Positions 9,820 through 19,175 of a DNA stretch of 37,673 nucleotides are shown piece by piece. Position 1 is the first letter of the stretch; each line of letters begins with the position of its first letter. The notes below the pieces were generated by a model. It had not been told where the DNA came from. It made no database searches and saw only the letters and a list, made by a program, of their open reading frames with translations. The position numbers and the translations under genes are program-made. This DNA is from Pseudoalteromonas sp. BSi20652. GTDB lineage: Bacteria > Pseudomonadota > Gammaproteobacteria > Enterobacterales > Alteromonadaceae. The DNA is taken from the NCBI RefSeq assembly GCF_000239855.1, contig NZ_BADT01000044.1:1-37673 (forward strand), in the 5' to 3' direction.

Positions 9820-10380
9820 ATGCAATCATCTCAAACAAAAGTGCAAAGAGGCTTCACTCTAATTGAAGTGTTAATTGCATTTATTATTCTAAGTTTTGGC
9901 TTACTTGGTGCGGTGGCTTTGCAAGCAAAAGCAAAGCAGGCTAGCTTTGATTCTATGCAGCGCGCCGCAGCAGTCGCGCTTGGAAATGATATTATTCAAC
10001 GTATCCGTGCAAATGATACAGCTCAATTAGTTGGGCTTTACGCAAAAACATTTAATAGCAAAAGTTCGACATCTACCTCGCAAACATGTTTTAGCGGCAG
10101 TTGTAGTGCTGCGCAAGTGGCTGCTTTAGATTTAGAGCAATGGAAACGAGCAATAAGGGCACGAGAAAACACGGGTACGTTAGATGATGCAACTGTGTGT
10201 GTTACACCAACAGCAGTGGGTGGTTCTGGTGGTAAGGCATTTAATTTAGAAGTCATTATTTCGTGGCAAGGTAGACAAGAATTTACAGCCAATGATGCAA
10301 CAGCTGCAATACAGTGTGGCACATCAGACAATAAACGCCGTTTAGTTGTGTTGACCAGTTATATATATGTGAGGACATAA
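9820..10380 (+). CDS. pilV: Type IV pilus minor pilin PilV
   Basis: PilV is a minor pilin that takes part in priming type IV pilus assembly in the inner membrane. The prepilin peptidase site is visible as QRG|FTLIEVLIAFI, with Glu at +5 and a hydrophobic helix after it. This is followed by SFGLLGAVALQAKAKQ, typical of PilV. Four cysteines lie in the globular part, including CFSGSC. At 186 residues it has normal size. It opens the cluster pilV-pilW-pilX-pilY1-pilE, with 2 bp before pilW. In P. aeruginosa fimU precedes pilV; here the FimU-like gene is at the far end on the other strand. Confidence is high for a minor pilin and good for PilV. Confidence 0.9.
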   Translation: MQSSQTKVQRGFTLIEVLIAFIILSFGLLGAVALQAKAKQASFDSMQRAAAVALGNDIIQRIRANDTAQLVGLYAKTFNSKSSTSTSQTCFSGSCSAAQVAALDLEQWKRAIRARENTGTLDDATVCVTPTAVGGSGGKAFNLEVIISWQGRQEFTANDATAAIQCGTSDNKRRLVVLTSYIYVRT

Positions 10381-10382
10381 CC

Positions 10383-11378
10383 ATGGGGCAAAAAGGGTTT
10401 ACGCTTATAGAAATGATGATTTCACTTTTTATTGGTGGTTTGATTTTAGGTGGTGTGATGTTTACCTATATAGGTATGAAAGTAACCACAAAAGATACGA
10501 TGACCATAGGTGAAATTCAAGAGTCTGCGCGTCTTGCAATTAATATTATGCAGCGTGATATAGAGCAAATCGGCTTTTGGGGTACGTATTACGATGATTC
10601 ATTTACTGCGATCAATACAACTACATTAGCAAATCCGGGCACTGACTGCTTTGAAGGGTTAAATAATGGCAGTTTTCCTGATTTAGCTACAGCGAGTAAT
10701 TTCAGAACCATTTATGCAAAGGTTGCTGATGAATCTAGGGAGCTTAATTGTGTTAATAATCCTGTTAAAAGTACCGATATTATTCAACTTAAGTTTTTAC
10801 AGGGGCATAAGTTAGAAGTAAGTGCCGCCGGTAATGAAACTCAAGCTGATGAAAATTATTTTATTGCAGAGCAAGAAAAAGCGGTATTTAAACGTGGTGT
10901 TGTAGATGCGGCCTCATTAAATGTCAATGCAACTGTGTGGCCATACAGCCACCACGTTTATTATATTTCAGAGCAAACCTATCAAATAAACAATAAAAAT
11001 ATAACGGTACCTGCATTAATGAGAAAGCGCTTAATAGGCGCAAATATTACAACTGAGACGATTATGGAAGGCGTTGAAAATATGCGCTTTGTGTTTGGCC
11101 TTGATACCAACAGTGATAATCGGGTTGATAGTTATAAGAGCATTAATGATATTGATCACACTGACTGGGAAAATAGAAAGAGTATTTTAACCGTGCAGGT
11201 GTTTTTATTGATCCGCTCACTACAAGCAGATCCAGGTGTGAAGCTAAAAAACCAAACATACACATTAGGTGAAGATGATGATAAGCGTGAATTAACCTTT
11301 GACGATAACTTCAGACGCACTGTATTTACCACCACAATCCGTTTAAATAATGTTGGATCAAACTTATGGCGTATTTAG
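10383..11378 (+). CDS. pilW: Type IV pilus minor pilin PilW
   Basis: PilW is the largest minor pilin of the priming complex, and its 331 residues fit. The leader is short: MGQKG|FTLIEMMISLFIGG, with the conserved Glu at +5. Following text such as MQRDIEQIGFWG (the family's RDI-R-GF-G region) and the C-terminal FRRTVFTTTIRLNN are typical of PilW. It lies 2 bp after pilV and overlaps pilX by 13 bp, so expression is translationally coupled. The operon position and order match the Pseudomonas fimU-pilVWXY1Y2E cluster. Confidence 0.93.
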   Translation: MGQKGFTLIEMMISLFIGGLILGGVMFTYIGMKVTTKDTMTIGEIQESARLAINIMQRDIEQIGFWGTYYDDSFTAINTTTLANPGTDCFEGLNNGSFPDLATASNFRTIYAKVADESRELNCVNNPVKSTDIIQLKFLQGHKLEVSAAGNETQADENYFIAEQEKAVFKRGVVDAASLNVNATVWPYSHHVYYISEQTYQINNKNITVPALMRKRLIGANITTETIMEGVENMRFVFGLDTNSDNRVDSYKSINDIDHTDWENRKSILTVQVFLLIRSLQADPGVKLKNQTYTLGEDDDKRELTFDDNFRRTVFTTTIRLNNVGSNLWRI

Positions 11379-11869
11379 AAATTTCACCTAACAAACAACA
11401 GGGTGTCGTGCTTATCACCGCACTAATAATGGTTATTGCTGTTACAGGGATAGCAGTAACACTGATGAGCAGCAGTAGTATTGACGTTAAAATTACAAAT
11501 GCAGCGCAAGAGCGAGAAGTGGCCGAAAATGAACTCATTGGTGAAGTGCAGCGCATGATCTCTGATGAGGCAAATCAAGGCGCTAATAATCAGTTCTTCC
11601 TGACTCCTGATGAAGTAATTGCAATCGCGGATGGTGATGACAAAGGTATGGTGATTGCAAATCATGCTGATATGCAAAGCAAAATGACTAACCTGAACAG
11701 GGGGGCGTTAGATTTAGAGTGTCCTCGACGCTTTAATTTTACAGCTGGTATATCGTGCAACATGGTACAAGTTGCCACTACGATTGAGTATGGCTCTAAA
11801 AGCAAGCACTCACTCACAATTGTTACCGGTGTAGCCCAAGAGATGGCTAGCATAAGTAAGGGGATTTAA
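11366..11869 (+). CDS. pilX: Type IV pilus minor pilin PilX
   Basis: PilX links the minor-pilin complex to PilY1. The protein begins with a prepilin-like leader, NKQQG|VVLITALIMVIAVTG. The mature residue is Val in place of Phe, and the usual Glu at +5 is not in the standard place; PilX family members often show this QQGxxLI start. A single membrane helix is followed by SSIDVKITNAAQEREVAENE. Length is 167 residues. It overlaps the pilW end by 13 bp and ends 1 bp before the pilY1 ATG. The assignment rests on order, the leader and length. Confidence 0.87.
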   Translation: MAYLEISPNKQQGVVLITALIMVIAVTGIAVTLMSSSSIDVKITNAAQEREVAENELIGEVQRMISDEANQGANNQFFLTPDEVIAIADGDDKGMVIANHADMQSKMTNLNRGALDLECPRRFNFTAGISCNMVQVATTIEYGSKSKHSLTIVTGVAQEMASISKGI

Positions 11870-11870
11870 T

Positions 11871-14800
11871 ATGAATTTTAAATTAAACAAAGTGCTAGCA
11901 GCATTACTTGGCTTAGCGGTTTGTGCAACAGCAAGCGCAGAAGACATTGAGTTATATGTTAACCACAATGTGGAAACAAATGAAAAACCCAAAGTATTAA
12001 TGATATTTGATACCTCTGGTAGTATGGCTTGGGATGTAACTGATGGTCAGCAGTGTTATCGCTGGGATGGAGGTTCAACAACTCAACCTCGCATGTATCA
12101 AGTTACATGTTATGAAAGCTCAGGACCTAATAACACCAGCCAGTGTTTTAAAAAAGTTGACTCATCTGTGCTCCCTTATAGTCGTTTTTATAATGGTTCG
12201 GGAACAACCGGAGACAATTTCACTTATGGATATCCTAGCCCCACATGTAACGATAGTCGTCTAAACGTCGCACAAAGTGCTATTGCTCAATTAGTAACAG
12301 ACAACGATGATATTGATTTCGGTTTAATGCGATTTACAGGTAACGAGGGGGGCTATGTACTTGCTAAAGTTGGTGCTAATCAGAACACTCTTTTACAAGA
12401 AATTAATAATTTACCTGCAGCTGGATCAACACCTATAACAGAAACGATATGGGAAGCTTATCGCTATATAACAGGTCAAAACCTTGACTTTGCTCTTGGA
12501 ATTGATGACCGTGATAAAAGCATAGATAATAATACGACTTACAGATCGCCTTTTGAACGAGGTAATGGAGAACCATTACGCTGTGATAATTCAATAAACG
12601 TTATCATAATGACAGATGGTGATCCAAGGAGAGACGAAGACAGGAATGACTCAATCACAAATGAGCATAATAGTCTCTTTAGTGATGCTATACCTTTTGC
12701 GGATGATATAACTTTTGCTGATGGAAATGATAATTATAGCGATAGCTATTTAGTCGCAATGGCTAAAATTTTACATGGAACGTCCGATACACCGGTGGAT
12801 TTATATACACCAACAAGTGATGTTTTAGATACAGGCCGCCTTTATACAATTGGCTTTGGCACAGGTATGAGCCAAGGAGGAATTGATTTACTCGATAAAG
12901 CGGCAACTGTTGGTGGTGGGCAATACCTTGAGGCTCGAACATCAGAGGCTTTATCTGAGGCATTAAAAAATACAATTTCACGCATTAGAGAAGTAAACGA
13001 TAGCTTTTCATCTCCTTCAGTTGCGAGTAATAACGTTGATCAAACGCGAAGCCGTGATGCTATTTACTTCGCTATGTTTTTTCCTGAAACAGGTACTCGT
13101 TGGCGTGGAAACCTTAAAAAATTAAAGGTGTCTGGGAATCAAATTGTTGACTCAAAAGGATTGTCGGCACTCGATGAGAATGGCTTGATTGACGAAAATG
13201 CAGAAACATTTTGGTTGCCAAGTGGGGAGCCAGCAGATGGTAACTTAGTTGCACAAGGTGGTGTGAACCTTCATTTAACAAATTTAGATTCAGATAGCCG
13301 TAAATTATATACTGATAACCAAGGCTCTATGGTTGATTTTAATACATCAACGGTTAATGAAGTTCTTGATTTAGTTGATAATAACCCTCTAAGCTTATCG
13401 AGTGATGATATAAAATGGGCAATGGGTATAGACGTTGATGATGAAGATGGCGATGGATCTAGCGTTGATCAGCGTAACGATATTTTTGGTGATCCTTTGC
13501 ATTCTAAACCTGTTGCGCTTGATTATGGTAATGATGATATTCGAGTTTTAATAGGCACTAATGCAGGCTTTTTGCATATGTTTAAGGATTCAGATGATAG
13601 CGTAAGCGAAAGTTGGGCATTTATACCTTCTGCATTGTACGACATTATTGAGCCACTTAGAAAAAACCAAGCCGACTCTAAGGTTTATGGTATGGATGGG
13701 CCTATTAGCGTGTACTTCAGTAACAAAAGCTTAAATAGTGATGGTTTAAATGACGGTATTATTGATGCAAGTGGTGGTGATAAAGTGTGGGCTTTTGCTG
13801 GCATGCGCCGAGGTGGGAACAATTACTATGCTATTGATATAACAAACCCTGATCAGCCTAAAAAATTATGGGACAATCCTATTGAAGGCGGCAAAGGTGA
13901 GTTTAAAGAATTAGGTCAATCGTGGTCTAAACCGCAAATAGCTTACATAAAAGCATTTGGGGATAAACCTTTGCTTGTGTTTGGTGCAGGTTATGACACA
14001 GACAAAGATTTAGTGAATAGAAGTAACGACGATATTGGTCGAGGTATATACATTGTAGAGGCAGAGACCGGTAAACGTGTTTGGGCTTTAACACCTGATA
14101 TTAATGGATTTAAAGGTAAACATAGCATTGCAGCAAATATCACTACACTTGATTCAGACTACGATGGCTATATAGACAGAATTTATGCGGCAGATACAGG
14201 TGGTGATATATGGCGTATAGATATGCCGGGTACTAATACGAGTGATTTTAGTCACTTCAAATTAGCTGAGTTAGGCGATAATAAAGCCAACGAAGATAGA
14301 CGTTTTTTTTATAAGCCACTTGTTGCTCGTACTATTTACAGTAAAGTAAGCGAGATAACAGTTAACGGTCAAAAGGTAATAACACGTTTAGACACTCCTT
14401 ATGATGCTGTTGTCATTGGTAGTGGAAATCGCTCAAAGCCAACGGGTACAAATGAACAAGATCAATTGTTTATGATAAGAGACGAAAACACAGTTACTCA
14501 ATCTTTTAAAACAAATGCACCAGATACAATTAAGCCCGATGATTTAATGCTGATGAACTCAGATCCATTTGGTAATGCCCTAGATGATGTTGCCGACTTT
14601 GTTGATTTAGAAGTAGATTTAGCTGAATTTAATGGCTGGCGTTATGAGCTTGGTACCGGTGAAAAGTCATTAGCTGCTGCTACCGTGGTAGGCGGTGTTG
14701 CTTACTTTACAAGCTTTACACCCGCTTCGGACTCTGCAACAGAAAATCAATGTTCGTTAAGTGGCGGTAGCGGATCGTTATATGCATTTCATTTACACTA

Positions 14801-15155
14801 TGGAACAAAAGTGTATGACGATCTTAAATTTACAACCAGCTATGATGTCCCCGATACGCCTCAGCTGTACTTTGGTGAGGGTCCTTCATGCGTAGATGGT
14901 AACGGTGATGGTAAGTGTGATGACAACTCAACGGTTGATGTAACACAAGTGAGTCAATTTTATCTCATAGGTCCAGGTATCAAAGGGGTTAATGCACAAA
15001 ACCCAATGAAGCCTGTTGAAATATCTGGACCTGGCTTAAATGTTGTTGATGGCAAAATACAATTAGTGAATCAAAATGGTACATTAGGCTTTGGTTTTAA
15101 AACACAGCAAACATATATTTATAAGCGAGAAGAAAACGATGAAGTTGGTAATTAA
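11871..15155 (+). CDS. pilY1: Type IV pilus tip-associated protein PilY1
   Basis: PilY1 is the large, calcium-binding protein tied to the pilus tip and adhesion in pilus-bearing proteobacteria. It is 1094 residues. A signal peptide occupies about 1-23 (LAVCATASA|ED). A von Willebrand A domain begins with the MIDAS motif DTSGS at 47-51. The C-terminal part is the PilY1 beta-propeller, with RIYAADTGGDIWRIDM. Just before it an EF-hand-like loop has Asp at 761, 763, 765 and 769, matching the known P. aeruginosa calcium site. Further Asp-rich loops begin near 521 and 1009 (DGNGDGK). The ATG follows AAGGGG. It sits between pilX and pilE; no pilY2 is present. Confidence 0.95.
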   Translation: MNFKLNKVLAALLGLAVCATASAEDIELYVNHNVETNEKPKVLMIFDTSGSMAWDVTDGQQCYRWDGGSTTQPRMYQVTCYESSGPNNTSQCFKKVDSSVLPYSRFYNGSGTTGDNFTYGYPSPTCNDSRLNVAQSAIAQLVTDNDDIDFGLMRFTGNEGGYVLAKVGANQNTLLQEINNLPAAGSTPITETIWEAYRYITGQNLDFALGIDDRDKSIDNNTTYRSPFERGNGEPLRCDNSINVIIMTDGDPRRDEDRNDSITNEHNSLFSDAIPFADDITFADGNDNYSDSYLVAMAKILHGTSDTPVDLYTPTSDVLDTGRLYTIGFGTGMSQGGIDLLDKAATVGGGQYLEARTSEALSEALKNTISRIREVNDSFSSPSVASNNVDQTRSRDAIYFAMFFPETGTRWRGNLKKLKVSGNQIVDSKGLSALDENGLIDENAETFWLPSGEPADGNLVAQGGVNLHLTNLDSDSRKLYTDNQGSMVDFNTSTVNEVLDLVDNNPLSLSSDDIKWAMGIDVDDEDGDGSSVDQRNDIFGDPLHSKPVALDYGNDDIRVLIGTNAGFLHMFKDSDDSVSESWAFIPSALYDIIEPLRKNQADSKVYGMDGPISVYFSNKSLNSDGLNDGIIDASGGDKVWAFAGMRRGGNNYYAIDITNPDQPKKLWDNPIEGGKGEFKELGQSWSKPQIAYIKAFGDKPLLVFGAGYDTDKDLVNRSNDDIGRGIYIVEAETGKRVWALTPDINGFKGKHSIAANITTLDSDYDGYIDRIYAADTGGDIWRIDMPGTNTSDFSHFKLAELGDNKANEDRRFFYKPLVARTIYSKVSEITVNGQKVITRLDTPYDAVVIGSGNRSKPTGTNEQDQLFMIRDENTVTQSFKTNAPDTIKPDDLMLMNSDPFGNALDDVADFVDLEVDLAEFNGWRYELGTGEKSLAAATVVGGVAYFTSFTPASDSATENQCSLSGGSGSLYAFHLHYGTKVYDDLKFTTSYDVPDTPQLYFGEGPSCVDGNGDGKCDDNSTVDVTQVSQFYLIGPGIKGVNAQNPMKPVEISGPGLNVVDGKIQLVNQNGTLGFGFKTQQTYIYKREENDEVGN

Positions 15156-15164
15156 GGAAATTAA

Positions 15165-15581
15165 ATGAAAAATAAACATGGTTTTACCTTAATTGAGCTG
15201 ATGATTGCGGTTGCAATTGTAGGCATACTTGCTTCAATTGCATTGCCCAATTACACAGAATACGTAAAGCGTGCTTCGCGCGCCGAAGCTGCTGCAGCAT
15301 TATTAGATGCTGCAAACAAGGAGGAGCAGTATTTTGTCGATAATAGGGAATATACCGAGGCATTTACTGACTTAGGATTACAGGATAAAACAGAAAATGG
15401 TCATTTTGAATTAGACATTACTGTTGTTGATGGAAATACATTTACCATTACAGCAAAACCGATAGCCGGTGCAGTAAGAGGTGACGCAGATTGCACAGAG
15501 TTATCTGTGACTGATACAGGCCTTAAGAATGCAAAGGGTTCAAAAGGTAACTCAGATATTGATTATTGCTGGGGCCGATAA
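15165..15581 (+). CDS. pilE: Type IV pilus minor pilin PilE
   Basis: This is a type IV pilin-like protein with leader [20 protein letters not shown], Glu at +5, and the classical helix ending [20 protein letters not shown]. Two cysteines near the C-terminus (DADCTEL and DYCWGR) could form the usual disulphide. At 138 residues it is the size of PilE, the last gene of the minor-pilin operon, and its position after pilY1 supports that over the major pilin. The start has AAGGA. The stop lies 5 bp from the stop of the convergent pseudopilin gene, with no terminator hairpin between them. Confidence 0.9.
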   Translation: MKNKHGFTLIELMIAVAIVGILASIALPNYTEYVKRASRAEAAAALLDAANKEEQYFVDNREYTEAFTDLGLQDKTENGHFELDITVVDGNTFTITAKPIAGAVRGDADCTELSVTDTGLKNAKGSKGNSDIDYCWGR

Positions 15582-15586
15582 TGTTG

Positions 15587-16114
15587 TTATTTTTTCTGGC
15601 ATTTGTCGGTTGATTTAATACGAATTCTGCCAGTTTGACTTATAGATAAAGCCAATCCTTCAAGATTGGCTTTATTATTTGGGCAATAGATAAACGTACC
15701 ATTTTGAAAACCATTTAATGAACCATCAGGGCGAAAGGTAATTGCATTGCGTGGGTATTCAAGAGTATCTGCCTCATGAACTTTCTCAAAAGTGCTTAGC
15801 AATAACTCATCGTCATCTAATGTAGTTGATTTATCTTTATCGATAAACAGAGACATTTGGCCTTCCCACTCATCTTTTGAGCATTTACCACTTTCTAATG
15901 AGCAAAGTGTAACGTATGTGCCATTTTCAATTGCATAGAGCCTGCCGTAATTAATTGTTCTGTGGAGAAGGGTTACATGGTTATCTAGTCGGTTTTTTGC
16001 TAAAAAGTCAGGGTAGTACCACATGGATAGTTGGCTGATAATACTTACAATTGCAAGCGTAGTCATAAGTTCAAGAACAGTGATCCCTTTACTTTTTGAT
16101 ATTGATAACCTCAT
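15587..16114 (-). CDS. GspH/FimT-family pseudopilin
   Basis: This 175-residue protein has a type IV prepilin leader, SKSKG|ITVLELMTTLAIVS, with Ile as first mature residue and Glu at +5. The C-terminal half fits GspH/FimT (IDKDKSTTLDDDELLL, ITFRPDGSLNG, GTFIYCPNN). It probably serves as a minor pilin in the same machine as PilV-PilE. It resembles the gene at 16193 in layout, including the FRPDGS/FNTSG and F-CPNN blocks, so the two may be paralogues. It lies 78 bp after that gene on the same strand and may share its promoter. It converges on pilE with a 5-bp gap. FimT or FimU cannot be separated by eye. Confidence 0.8.
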   Translation of the reverse strand: MRLSISKSKGITVLELMTTLAIVSIISQLSMWYYPDFLAKNRLDNHVTLLHRTINYGRLYAIENGTYVTLCSLESGKCSKDEWEGQMSLFIDKDKSTTLDDDELLLSTFEKVHEADTLEYPRNAITFRPDGSLNGFQNGTFIYCPNNKANLEGLALSISQTGRIRIKSTDKCQKK

Positions 16115-16192
16115 CCCTGAAGTCCTAAATTAATTAGCTTTAAATTTAGTTTAGTAAAGGGTTAAAATATGGCAAGCTGTATTGTGTGTTTT

Positions 16193-16744
16193 TTAACCGC
16201 ATGTTTGTGCTGTATCGCCTATATAAAAAGCAGTACCCGATTGAGATACGCTTAATGCCTTGTTGTTGTTAGCACCGTTATTAGGGCAAAACACAAAATC
16301 GCCAGGGTTTGTTGTTATTCTGCCACTTGTATTAAAACGTAAACGTCTTGAATTACCAGTGAATTTAACTTTATCATCTAAGCTTATTTTTTCCATAACT
16401 CGTAGTAAAGAGTCTGTAGTGCTGTTGTAGTGGCCGCTATTATCACCATCAATGAATACAATAATAATTTTATTTCTGTCCCAGCGAGCGCGACATTGCA
16501 TAGTGTTATTTTGATTTTTCACTTCACCTTGTTGAGCAGCACATATGACGACTATTTCATCGGTGCTTGCCGCTTGCGAACGGGCGTAGGTAATGTTTCT
16601 TTTTAACTCGAGTAAATAGTTTTCAGCACGGTTTTCTTCTAACATGTCGCTACTATTCCATAAAGCAATAGAGGCTACTATACCTACTACAGCCACTGTA
16701 ACCATCAACTCTAAAAGCGTGAACCCGGTTTGTTGTTTTTTCAT
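16193..16744 (-). CDS. GspH/FimT-family minor pilin (FimU-like)
   Basis: A minor pilin with leader MKKQQTG|FTLLELMVTVAVVG, Glu at +5, then ASIALWNSSDMLEENRAENY. The GspH/FimT domain follows, with ARWDRNKIIIVFIDGDN, RRLRFNTSGRI and DFVFCPNNG. Cysteines near the end (QTCG) suggest a disulphide. ATG at 16744 gives 183 residues and a normal 7-residue leader; a GTG at 16762 would add six residues but is less likely. In P. aeruginosa the FimU gene starts the pilVWXY1 operon, whereas here it is on the opposite strand with its own promoter (16798-16806). Confidence 0.82.
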   Translation of the reverse strand: MKKQQTGFTLLELMVTVAVVGIVASIALWNSSDMLEENRAENYLLELKRNITYARSQAASTDEIVVICAAQQGEVKNQNNTMQCRARWDRNKIIIVFIDGDNSGHYNSTTDSLLRVMEKISLDDKVKFTGNSRRLRFNTSGRITTNPGDFVFCPNNGANNNKALSVSQSGTAFYIGDTAQTCG

Positions 16745-16797
16745 ACTATTCTCATTCAGCACTGGTTTTTAAATTATAGTTATAATTAAGAGCAAAA

Positions 16798-16806
16798 ATT
16801 ATATCA
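16798..16806 (-). promoter_or_regulatory. Extended -10 promoter of the FimU/FimT-like genes
   Basis: On the minus strand TGATATAAT is a perfect extended -10, about 54 bp before the ATG at 16744. No strong -35 is visible. It would drive both pseudopilin genes. Confidence 0.5.
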
Positions 16807-16844
16807 CGATAGATTAATTTATCACCGTAATTCAATTGCTTTGT

Positions 16845-16873
16845 TTGCTATGAACCCTATGTTTGTCTAAAAT
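16845..16873 (+). promoter_or_regulatory. sigma-70 promoter of glnB
   Basis: TTGCTA (16845-16850) and TAAAAT (16868-16873) are separated by 17 bp, 33 bp before the glnB ATG. No sigma-54 GG-GC pair was seen here. Confidence 0.5.
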
Positions 16874-16893
16874 CGAGGCATCTGAAGCTTTAA

Positions 16894-17244
<351 letters not shown>

Positions 17245-17261
17245 TATTTTTTCTATGCAGT

Positions 17262-17288
17262 AAAAAGGCGCTTAGTAAGCGCCTTTTT
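17262..17288. terminator. Bidirectional terminator between glnB and bamD
   Basis: A stem GGCGCT/AGCGCC (17267-17272 and 17278-17283) with a 5-nt loop is flanked by five As before and a T run after. It can stop glnB on the plus strand and bamD on the minus strand. Confidence 0.85.
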
Positions 17289-17291
17289 TAT

Positions 17292-18056
17292 TTATTTAGT
17301 TCTTTTATTTAGTTTTCGAGTTTGCTTTGCGTGCTCACTAAGCTCAGTTAAGCCTAATTGATTGTAACTTTTTTCCATCATTTCAAGCGCGGGATCTAAG
17401 TAACTGCTTTGTGAATAGTGTTCAACAACAAACTTACCTCGATTAGCAGCTGCTAAATAAGCTTCACGCTCATAATAGTAAGTGGCTACTTTTAATTCAT
17501 AACGAGCCATACGGTTTAAAAGCCACACTAAACGACGCTTCGCTTCAGGTGCGTAATCACTTTCAGGAAAACGTTTTACGAGTGTCGATAAATCGGTAAA
17601 TGCAACACGAGTTCGGTTAGCATCACGGTCGGCTCTATCTACACCAAAGTATTCTTGGAACGCATTCTTATCAGCTTTAATGTTTACTAAACCACGCATG
17701 TAATACATGTAATCAAGGTCTTTATGATTCGGATTTAAGCGAATAAAACGGTCAATGGTTGCAAGTGCTTGTTCAGTATTACCTGATTGATAATGTGCAT
17801 ACACTAAGTCCATTTGTACTTGTTTAGAGAATGGGCCAAACGGGTAGCGAGAATCTATTGCACTCAAAAGTTCAATTGCGCGAGCATATAAACCAGAATC
17901 TAGTGTTTCTTTTGCATCTTCATATAAAGCGTGTGCAGACTTATTCGGTACACGTTGAATGTCTTCTTGGTCTGGAGCAGACGAACAAGCGCCTAAACTA
18001 AGTACAGAAACTGAAAAAACAATGGCAAATGCACGTTTCCCTATTTTATTTATCAT
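17292..18056 (-). CDS. bamD: Outer membrane protein assembly factor BamD
   Basis: BamD (YfiO) is the essential lipoprotein of the BAM complex that inserts beta-barrel proteins into the outer membrane. The signal peptide ends at lipobox LGAC, with the acylated Cys24. Tetratricopeptide-type repeats follow, including LYARAIELLSAIDSRYPFG and HYQSGNTEQALATIDRFI. Length is 254 residues, as expected. It diverges from rluD across 141 bp, the arrangement seen in E. coli (bamD | rluD-pgeF-clpB). A small inverted repeat, TCGGT/ACCGA, lies at 18094-18106 in the divergent region. Confidence 0.96.
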   Translation of the reverse strand: MINKIGKRAFAIVFSVSVLSLGACSSAPDQEDIQRVPNKSAHALYEDAKETLDSGLYARAIELLSAIDSRYPFGPFSKQVQMDLVYAHYQSGNTEQALATIDRFIRLNPNHKDLDYMYYMRGLVNIKADKNAFQEYFGVDRADRDANRTRVAFTDLSTLVKRFPESDYAPEAKRRLVWLLNRMARYELKVATYYYEREAYLAAANRGKFVVEHYSQSSYLDPALEMMEKSYNQLGLTELSEHAKQTRKLNKRTK

Positions 18057-18197
18057 TTTATTTGTTACCTTCGATGTCTTCGGCTAGGCCAAGTCGGTAA
18101 AACCGAGTAAACTATGCGTATTATATTATGCTTTTATTAAAAGCGATTCTAACCCAGTCGAGCAAAGCTTGCACTGGTAAATTGGGTAAAGTTACTA

Positions 18198-19175
18198 ATG
18201 TCAGAGCAAATTTCTCTTCAAGCCGACGTTCCAACAGAATTAGGTGGTAAACGTCTAGACCAAGTATTAGCACAATTGTTCCCTGATTATTCACGTTCTC
18301 GTATAAAAACGTGGATTTTGGATGATAAAATCACCGTAGACGGTGAAATTTTCAACACGCCACGCGAAAAACTACTAGGTGGTGAAGTTGTAAGTGTTGA
18401 AACAACAATTGAAGCACCACGCGAATACGAAGCACAAGATATCAAATTAAACATTGTTTATGAAGACGATGATATTTTGGTAATTAATAAACCAATGGGC
18501 CTTGTGGTTCACCCTGGTGCAGGTAATCCCAATGGAACAGTGCTAAACGCATTACTGCATTACTACCCTGAAATAATTAACGTGCCACGCGCAGGTATTG
18601 TGCATCGTTTAGATAAAGACACAACCGGTTTAATGGTTGTAGCTAAAACGATTCCTGCACAAACGCATTTAGTAACAGCGCTACAAAAGCGTGAAAACTT
18701 CACGCGTGAATATGAAGCACTATGCAATGGTACTATGACCGCAGGTGGTATGGTTGAAAAAGCGATTGGCCGCCATCCAACTCAGCGAACTCATATGGCA
18801 GTACATGAACTAGGTAAACCGGCAATTACACATTACCGTGTTGCTGAAAAGTTCCGTGCTCATACTCGTTTGCGTCTGCGCTTAGAAACAGGTCGTACTC
18901 ACCAGATTCGTGTGCATATGGCGCATTTAAATCACCCGCTAATTGGCGATCAATCTTATGGCGGCCGTCCGCGTCCACCTAAAGGTGCAACACCTGAATT
19001 ATTTGAGCTACTTCGTAGCTTTAGACGCCAAGCACTACATGCTGTAAAATTGAGTATTGCGCACCCAATCACAGGTGAAATGATGACATGGCAAGCACCC
19101 ATCCCAGACGATATGGTTGCGATGACACATGCACTACGTGAAGATACTAAAGCTAATCCTGATATCGATAGATAA
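18198..19175 (+). CDS. rluD: 23S rRNA pseudouridine synthase D
   Basis: RluD makes pseudouridines 1911, 1915 and 1917 in helix 69 of 23S rRNA and is important for 50S assembly. An N-terminal S4 RNA-binding domain (GGKRLDQVLAQLFPDYSRSR) precedes the RluA-family catalytic domain. The catalytic Asp is D139 in IVHRLDKDTTGLMVVAK, the same number as in E. coli. The motif RTHQIRVHMAHLNHPLIGD is intact. Length is 325 residues. Its stop overlaps the pgeF ATG by one base. Confidence 0.97.
   Translation: MSEQISLQADVPTELGGKRLDQVLAQLFPDYSRSRIKTWILDDKITVDGEIFNTPREKLLGGEVVSVETTIEAPREYEAQDIKLNIVYEDDDILVINKPMGLVVHPGAGNPNGTVLNALLHYYPEIINVPRAGIVHRLDKDTTGLMVVAKTIPAQTHLVTALQKRENFTREYEALCNGTMTAGGMVEKAIGRHPTQRTHMAVHELGKPAITHYRVAEKFRAHTRLRLRLETGRTHQIRVHMAHLNHPLIGDQSYGGRPRPPKGATPELFELLRSFRRQALHAVKLSIAHPITGEMMTWQAPIPDDMVAMTHALREDTKANPDIDR

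Noticed and set aside
10038-10331. 97-codon ORF antisense to pilV
   Set aside because: It mirrors pilV codons with no start signal or known motif.
16822-16832. Single ACCGTAATTC upstream of the FimU-like gene as a LytTR site
   Set aside because: It matches only the first half of the pilV repeats, has no partner at about 20 bp, and could occur by chance in AT-rich DNA.
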